From positions 1 to 57,262 of the forward strand of contig NZ_BMEY01000023.1 in the NCBI RefSeq assembly GCF_014637405.1: a stretch of DNA of 57,262 bases, written 5' to 3'. Source of the DNA: Ornithinibacillus halotolerans. Its GTDB lineage: Bacteria; Bacillota; Bacilli; Bacillales; Amphibacillaceae. Below the pieces are notes generated by a model. It was not told the DNA's origin. It searched no databases and saw only the letters and a list, made by a program, of their open reading frames with translations. How positions within the stretch are numbered: position 1 is the first letter of the stretch; every line of letters starts with the position of its first letter. The position numbers and the translations under genes were made by a program. Below, piece by piece: positions 53,014 through 57,262 of the stretch.

Positions 53014-53823
53014 TCATCGTTGCTCCTGCACAATATAAGCATCGGATACGATACGTTTAACAATTGTGAGATGCTCTTCTGCATTTTCACGACTAGTAAA
53101 AGCACCTGCTTGCACTCGGTACCAAACTTTTCCTGAAATTGTAACTGATGCAATAAAGGAATCAATTTGATTATTAGCGAGTAAAGCTTGGCGATTTTCT
53201 GCATTTTTTCGAGATTGAAATGATCCAGCAATAATACGAAAGATTACATTTGGACTAGGGGATGGACTTGAATCATTCTTTTTAAGATTAAATGCACGGG
53301 CAATTCCATCAACATGTGCTTGGGCAACTTTTTGTCGCCATGATTCATTTCGCATTAATGCTGCATCATGGTTGTTATCAATAAAACCATTTTCAGTTAA
53401 AATCGCAGGCATCGTGGATTCACGTAAAACATGGAAATTGGCTTTCTTCTTACCACGGTTCCTTAGTTGATTGACTTTTGTGATTTCTGTATGAAGTATA
53501 TCACGGTATCTAGCAGTTTGTGACGAATCAGCTAGACCGCTATGAATATAGTCTTCATATCCTTGGGCTGAACCATTGAACGAATTACAATGAATCGACA
53601 CATAATAATCTGCATTCCAAGAATTAGCTTCATTCGTCCGTTGAGTAAGACTTTTGGTCGTATCACTAGTTCGACTCATTTTTACAGATACGTTTTCATA
53701 TTGACTTGTTATTAAACTTCTTATCTTTAGAGCTATATCTAAATTAATATCTTTCTCTCGTAAACCATTTCCTTGTGCTCCAGGATCTGTCCCGCCATGA
53801 CCGGGATCAAGATATAATTTCAT
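53014..53823 (-). CDS. cwlC: CwlC-like N-acetylmuramoyl-L-alanine amidase (Amidase_3 + SPOR)
   Basis: 269 aa without a signal peptide. Amidase_3 zinc ligands are H9 (DPGHGG), E23 (REKD) and H78 (SIHCNS), with catalytic E144 (TENGF). The C-terminal SPOR domain (about 193-269; RIIAGSFQSRKNAEN and VQAGAFTSRENAEE) binds denuded glycan. Lack of a signal peptide and the domain order match B. subtilis CwlC, a late mother-cell enzyme that lyses the sporangium. GGAGG lies before ATG at 53823. The exact orthologue name is probable, not proven. Confidence 0.86.
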   Translation of the reverse strand: MKLYLDPGHGGTDPGAQGNGLREKDINLDIALKIRSLITSQYENVSVKMSRTSDTTKSLTQRTNEANSWNADYYVSIHCNSFNGSAQGYEDYIHSGLADSSQTARYRDILHTEITKVNQLRNRGKKKANFHVLRESTMPAILTENGFIDNNHDAALMRNESWRQKVAQAHVDGIARAFNLKKNDSSPSPSPNVIFRIIAGSFQSRKNAENRQALLANNQIDSFIASVTISGKVWYRVQAGAFTSRENAEEHLTIVKRIVSDAYIVQEQR

Positions 53824-53970
53824 ATAAATCCCTCCTTATTTATTAGATATCTTACGTAATAATGTATTCTCTCTTTAGAGGAAACTATTGGACAAACATC
53901 TTGAATGATGGAAAAATCCGCTAGTGTGTATAGAGGTTAGAAAGTTATTAAATGTAAAGGGGTTTTGATC

Positions 53971-54813
53971 ATGTGGAATAAAAGACTACTAGAAACAAAA
54001 AGAGGTATGTTTGAAGTATTTGAAAAAGGGCAAGGTGAACCTTTAGCAGTTACGCATCATTATAGTGCTTATAATGAAAATGGAAATCAATTTGCTGACA
54101 CTTTTACCGAGCATTATCATGTATACCTTATTAATTTAAGAGGTGCTGGGAACTCTGTCAAAGTAGAAGACGAACATGAATATAGTATGGATAATACGGT
54201 CCTCGACCTTGAAGCAATTAGAGAATCGCTAGGATATGATAAGTGGGGATTTGCAGGGCATTCTACCGGAGGCATGTTGGCATTAAAGTATGCTATTTTA
54301 AAACAAGATTCATTAACAAAAATCATTGCTGGAGGAGCCGCGGCTAGCTATGAATATGGCGCAGATCCTGATTCTATCTACTGCTCCAAGAATCCTAACT
54401 TTAATAGAATTGTAGAGATCATGAACAAACTAGAAGACCCAACAACACCTGTAGAAAAAAGAAGAGAATTAGGTTATGAATGGGCATTAATGTCTTATTA
54501 TTCGGAGGAGAAGTTACAAGCCTCATTAAAGAAGCCGAACAGCGGGAAAACGGTTGGACCTAGATTAGATTATTTTCGAAGAGTAGAGTACCCAACTTAC
54601 GATATACGGGAGGATATTAAGGAGATTACGATTCCTAGTTATATTTATGCTGGAAAATACGATGCCCAATGTCCAGTTAAGTTTGGAGTGGAAATTGCAG
54701 AATTAATTCCAAATGCATCTTTAACTATATTCGAAGAGAGTAATCACAACCCAGCTATTGAGGAAGAAGATAAGTTTAAAGAATTTGTTGTGCAGACAGT
54801 AAGAGGTGAATAG
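53971..54813 (+). CDS. Alpha/beta hydrolase
   Basis: 280 aa from ATG 53971; AAAGGGG is 8 nt upstream (an in-frame TTG lies 6 nt earlier). Nucleophile Ser98 (GHSTGG), Asp in YAGKYDAQCP and His in ESNHNPAIEE complete the triad. Style resembles proline iminopeptidase-like hydrolases, with the cap at about 120-200. The oxyanion HG is replaced by HHYSAY. The substrate cannot be named. Confidence 0.85.
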   Translation: MWNKRLLETKRGMFEVFEKGQGEPLAVTHHYSAYNENGNQFADTFTEHYHVYLINLRGAGNSVKVEDEHEYSMDNTVLDLEAIRESLGYDKWGFAGHSTGGMLALKYAILKQDSLTKIIAGGAAASYEYGADPDSIYCSKNPNFNRIVEIMNKLEDPTTPVEKRRELGYEWALMSYYSEEKLQASLKKPNSGKTVGPRLDYFRRVEYPTYDIREDIKEITIPSYIYAGKYDAQCPVKFGVEIAELIPNASLTIFEESNHNPAIEEEDKFKEFVVQTVRGE

Positions 54814-54826
54814 TAATCTTCATTAT

Positions 54827-55062
54827 GGCTGGAATAAAACTAATCATAAGATAGTAATAAGGATCAACCACTACTTTAGCCCCGGAAATATACGTAGACT
54901 CCAGCAGGAGGAAAGGCATCGGTGAGACCCCTTTGATGCACCTGCGTCTGCAAGTAACGCTACGCAGTAGGCTTCCTCGGTGCAAGGCAGCGAAGAAGCA
55001 AATTCTTTGTAGTTGCCTGGCTCAGCAGCCGCCTGCGGAAAGCGAAGTATATTTCCGGGGCG
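54827..55062. repeat. Large palindromic repeat, copy B (with upstream degenerate box)
   Basis: The core 54878-55062 is bounded by GCCCCGGAAATATAC (54879-54893) and its exact inverse ending at 55061. It shares the inner TGCACCTGCGTCTGCAAGTA block with copy A. Differences in the outer stem are matched on both sides (covariation). A GGCTGGAATAAAA box (54827-54839) lies 51 nt before the core. It fills the gap of about 380 nt after the hydrolase. Short ORFs read from it are spurious. Confidence 0.85.
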
Positions 55063-55132
55063 AGTTATTTGCACTTACTTTGATGTTTAGTTACATATTT
55101 TAAGAATATATATCATCCGAATCATAAAAATA

Positions 55133-55158
55133 TGTAACTTTATTGACACTCAACCGTT
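55133..55158 (+). promoter_or_regulatory. ECF-type autoregulatory promoter
   Basis: TGTAAC (55133-55138), a 16-bp spacer and CGTT (55155-55158) match the -35 TGWAAC / -10 CGT pattern of Bacillus ECF sigma factors. It sits 20-38 bp before the sigma gene, as for autoregulated ECF operons. AGTTACATA at 55089-55097 is the exact inverse of TATGTAACT at 55131-55139. Confidence 0.65.
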
Positions 55159-55195
55159 GATTAAGTAAATAGAAAGAATGAGAGGAATTGAGGTC

Positions 55196-55723
55196 ATGGA
55201 CCTACAGATTAAGAAAGAGCAGATTAATCATTGGTACCACGAGTTTAGTCATGATTTATTTAATTATATTTGTTTTTTAATTCGTGACCACGACCATGCA
55301 AAAGACATCCTACAAGATACATTTCTTCGTGCATTCAACCATATTGATTCATTTCGAGGTGATAATGTAAGGGGATGGTTATTTCGAATTGCACGTAATA
55401 CAGCAATTGATGAAATGAGAAAGAAAAAGCCAATTACCTATTTCCTAGAAACTCTACCAATCATGCAAACAACTGAATATACCCCGGAACAAATCGCGGT
55501 CTTAAATGAGTCTGAACGGGAATTGTACGTAGCCCTAAGTAAACTAAAACTTTCCTATCGAGATGTGATCATATTGCGGAAAATAAAAGAGTTCTCCATA
55601 AAAGAGACTGCTAGTATTCTAGGCTGGTCGGAGAACAAGGTGAAAGTGAACTTGTTTCGCGGCATGAAAGCACTTCGAAAAGAATTGGAAAAGGAGAATT
55701 TTAGTCATGAAACAGTACGATGA
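55196..55723 (+). CDS. ECF RNA polymerase sigma factor
   Basis: 175 aa from ATG 55196 (AGAGGAA about 10 nt upstream); ATG 55178 is an alternative with a poorer RBS. Region 2 is DHDHAKDILQDTFLRAFNHI through GWLFRIARNTAIDEMRKKK. Region 4 is LSYRDVIILRKIKEFSIKETASILGWSENKVKVNLFRGMKAL. It is a Group 4 sigma factor, most like the SigX/SigW/SigY style. It overlaps the next gene, a membrane protein likely to be its anti-sigma, and has an ECF-type promoter upstream. Confidence 0.92.
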   Translation: MDLQIKKEQINHWYHEFSHDLFNYICFLIRDHDHAKDILQDTFLRAFNHIDSFRGDNVRGWLFRIARNTAIDEMRKKKPITYFLETLPIMQTTEYTPEQIAVLNESERELYVALSKLKLSYRDVIILRKIKEFSIKETASILGWSENKVKVNLFRGMKALRKELEKENFSHETVR

Positions 55724-56714
55724 ATTAAATCAACGGTTAAAGTCTATGAATGAGAAGTTTCAATTACCTGAGATGGAAAGACAGGAGTTATTAGTTTCTA
55801 TTAATCAAAAAATAGGCAAAAGAGGAAAGAAGCAAAGAACGATACAATGGAAATACTATCTTGCATCTACAGTTGCTATTTTACTATTGTTTATCATTGT
55901 AATTCCATTCTTTACAAACCCAAATCAGGACATAGCGCGTGAACACGAATCTATTCCTACACCGAGTGGTCAAGATAAGAACCCTATCGTAAGCGAATCT
56001 TCGGCTGAGAAAATAAAGCTAAAGGTAATGAATTACACCCCATATTCATTGAAGCAGATGACTGTTAATGTATATATAAATGAGGATCTGAAATATTCTC
56101 TAGCCGGTTCTTACGCGGATGGAACAGCCATCAAACCGGGTGAAATAATGGAATTTGAATTTATGGAATATGAATTGAATCAAGAAAAAGTAAAACTTGA
56201 AATGGAAATAGAATGGGCATCTACAGGGGAATTTTACACCACGAATAGAATCCCATTTTCAATTAGCGAAGAGCAAGTATATTATTTGAAGTTAGGAACT
56301 GAGTCAAATACTTCTTATTATCTAATTGAAGATGATACTAACTTTACAATAGAGATTAATAACGAGACGGTAGAAATGTTACGGAAGAAAGTAGATTTAA
56401 ACGCAACAAAATCTGAAATTGAAAATCTATTAGGTGCAGATTATAGAATTGGGAAATCCGAATTAGATGGAAAAGAAACTTGGAAGTATGATATTGGTGC
56501 AATAGAAGGTTATCAATCCCCCACTGTTACTTATGAAATAGAAGACATCAAAGAAATTAAGAATGGTGCGGTAGAGGCAATACTTTCTTTTACATGGAAT
56601 GAGAATGATGAGTTAGAATCATTTACAGCCCTTTATGTAGATACGGAAGATGGAAATGTATACTCATATTATCTCTTTTATAATGGGTTAGAGAAGTTAG
56701 ATTTTATATATTAG
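55707..56714 (+). CDS. Putative anti-sigma factor, single-pass membrane protein
   Basis: 335 aa. Residues 1-49 are charged and cytoplasmic, 50-69 one TM helix, and 70-335 an extracytoplasmic domain of beta type (VMNYTPYSLKQMTVNVYI, LKLGTESNTSYYLIE) with a C-terminal part resembling a DUF4309/SmpA-like fold (ATKSEIENLLG). There is no zinc-binding ZAS motif. The start overlaps the sigma gene by 17 nt, so the two are coupled, as expected for a cognate regulator. The anti-sigma role is inferred from topology and position. Confidence 0.72.
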   Translation: MKQYDELNQRLKSMNEKFQLPEMERQELLVSINQKIGKRGKKQRTIQWKYYLASTVAILLLFIIVIPFFTNPNQDIAREHESIPTPSGQDKNPIVSESSAEKIKLKVMNYTPYSLKQMTVNVYINEDLKYSLAGSYADGTAIKPGEIMEFEFMEYELNQEKVKLEMEIEWASTGEFYTTNRIPFSISEEQVYYLKLGTESNTSYYLIEDDTNFTIEINNETVEMLRKKVDLNATKSEIENLLGADYRIGKSELDGKETWKYDIGAIEGYQSPTVTYEIEDIKEIKNGAVEAILSFTWNENDELESFTALYVDTEDGNVYSYYLFYNGLEKLDFIY

Positions 56715-56723
56715 CTTTTAGGT

Positions 56724-57105
56724 TGAAGGGGATTTGAAGCAGGAATTCTGCTCAAATCCCTTATTCGATATATGAAGGGGTAATTGGTTAATAATTCAAG
56801 GTTAAATCCTCTTCATCAAGCGAATGAAGGGGAAATGAGGCTAAGAATTCGAGTTCAAATCCTCTTCATCAAGGTAATGAAAGGGAAAGCGGCTAAGAAT
56901 TCGAGTTCAACTCCTCTTCATCAAGGTAATGAAGGGGAAAGCGGCTAAGAATTCGAGTTCAACTCCTCTTCATCAAGGTAATGAAAGGGAAATCGGTTAA
57001 GAATCTGTGATCAAATCCTTTTCATCAAGGTAATGAAGGGGAAATCAAGTAAGAATTCAAGTACAACTCCTCTTCATCAAGCAAATGAAGGGGAATTCTA
57101 TTGAA
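56724..57105 (+). repeat. Tandem array 3: about eight 52-bp units
   Basis: ATGAAGG/ATGAAAG starts lie at 56772, 56824, 56877, 56929, 56981, 57033 and 57085 (spacing 52, one 53), preceded by a first unit. That unit folds as a near-perfect terminator hairpin (GGGATTTG-A-AGCAG at 56729-56742 with 56748-56760). Units have a left arm ATGAAGGGG, an AAGAATTC-containing loop, a right arm CCTCTTCAT and a 7-nt linker (CAAGGTA). It follows directly on the anti-sigma gene. Confidence 0.9.
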
Positions 57106-57137
57106 AATCCCCACTATACTCCTTTTCATCCAAACAA

Positions 57138-57223
57138 AAAGAGGCTGGGACAAAACCCCAGTAAATTAATATAAGCATGGTCCTTACCAACGTTTTAATG
57201 GTAAGGACCATGCTTATTATTTT
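57138..57223 (+). terminator. 19-nt box copy 2 followed by a 19-bp perfect hairpin
   Basis: AAAGAGGCTGGGACAAAAC (57138-57156) is identical to the box at 109-127. CTGGG of the box can pair with CCCAG at 57157-57161. 57171-57189 pairs perfectly with 57199-57217, followed by TTATTTTTT. This terminates transcription reading rightward through array 3, or belongs to a gene beyond the window. Confidence 0.75.
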
Positions 57224-57262
57224 TTGCACGCAATTTTCTGATATTAAAGTAAACAAAAAGGA

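Noticed and set aside
54776-54985. Minus-strand ORF starting MHRGSLLRSVTCRRRC, with a twin at 38454-38930
   Set aside because: Both are translations of the large palindromic repeat copies A and B. The similarity reflects the DNA repeat, not a gene family.

Overview
The window looks like chromosome of a low-GC, endospore-forming Bacillaceae. The clues are AT-rich intergenic DNA, strong AGGAGG-type ribosome binding sites, the spore protein Tlp, a CwlC-type mother-cell amidase, and several genes with close B. subtilis counterparts (ybxH, yojN/yojO, yfmR, a DUF2187 protein). The genus cannot be fixed from sequence reading alone; Oceanobacillus/Virgibacillus-like is a guess.

Layout. 1-5.7 kb: a membrane protein, tlp, and a large secreted subtilisin behind a structured leader. 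5.8-8.1 kb (minus): methionine-type ABC importer metN-metI-metQ. 8.2-12.2 kb: hen1-pnkp, the bacterial RNA repair operon. 12.4-15.7 kb: peptidases PepV and PepF. 15.8-16.7 kb: tandem array 1 of 52-bp units. 16.8-20.8 kb: a zinc alcohol dehydrogenase, a LytTR/DUF3021/ABC exporter operon and a DUF2187 protein. 21.06-22.74 kb: a complete IS256-family element with target duplication, inserted at the ybxH stop codon and carrying a 182-bp strongly structured segment. 23-28 kb: a TSUP exporter, an amidohydrolase, and pdxS without pdxT, divergent from a MocR regulator. 28-36.8 kb: small membrane and hypothetical proteins, an acetyltransferase fragment, yojN/yojO, an amidase, HTH proteins, a pseudouridine synthase and a P1 peptidase. 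36.8-42.3 kb: yfmR, large palindromic repeat copy A, a C45 acyltransferase-like protein and secreted DUF5667 protein. 42.3-45.1 kb (minus): kynU-kynB-kynA. 45.2-52.8 kb: aminotransferase, TPP enzyme, aldehyde dehydrogenase, tandem array 2, lysine 6-dehydrogenase-like protein, IclR and DUF3870, plausibly one lysine/aminoadipate catabolic unit beside tryptophan degradation. 53-57.3 kb: CwlC-like amidase, alpha/beta hydrolase, repeat copy B, an ECF sigma/anti-sigma pair and tandem array 3.

The least explained content is non-coding. First, at least three intergenic tandem arrays of sequence-distinct units share the same 52-bp period and a similar arm/loop layout, and a degenerate fourth lies at 20.9 kb. 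Second, a three-way-junction-like RNA candidate sits inside the IS256 element. Third, two copies of a palindromic repeat show base-pair covariation. Fourth, an identical 19-nt box occurs in front of a long hairpin at both ends of the window. Fifth, the subtilisin gene has a junction-like leader. The RNA repair operon is the most notable known system.
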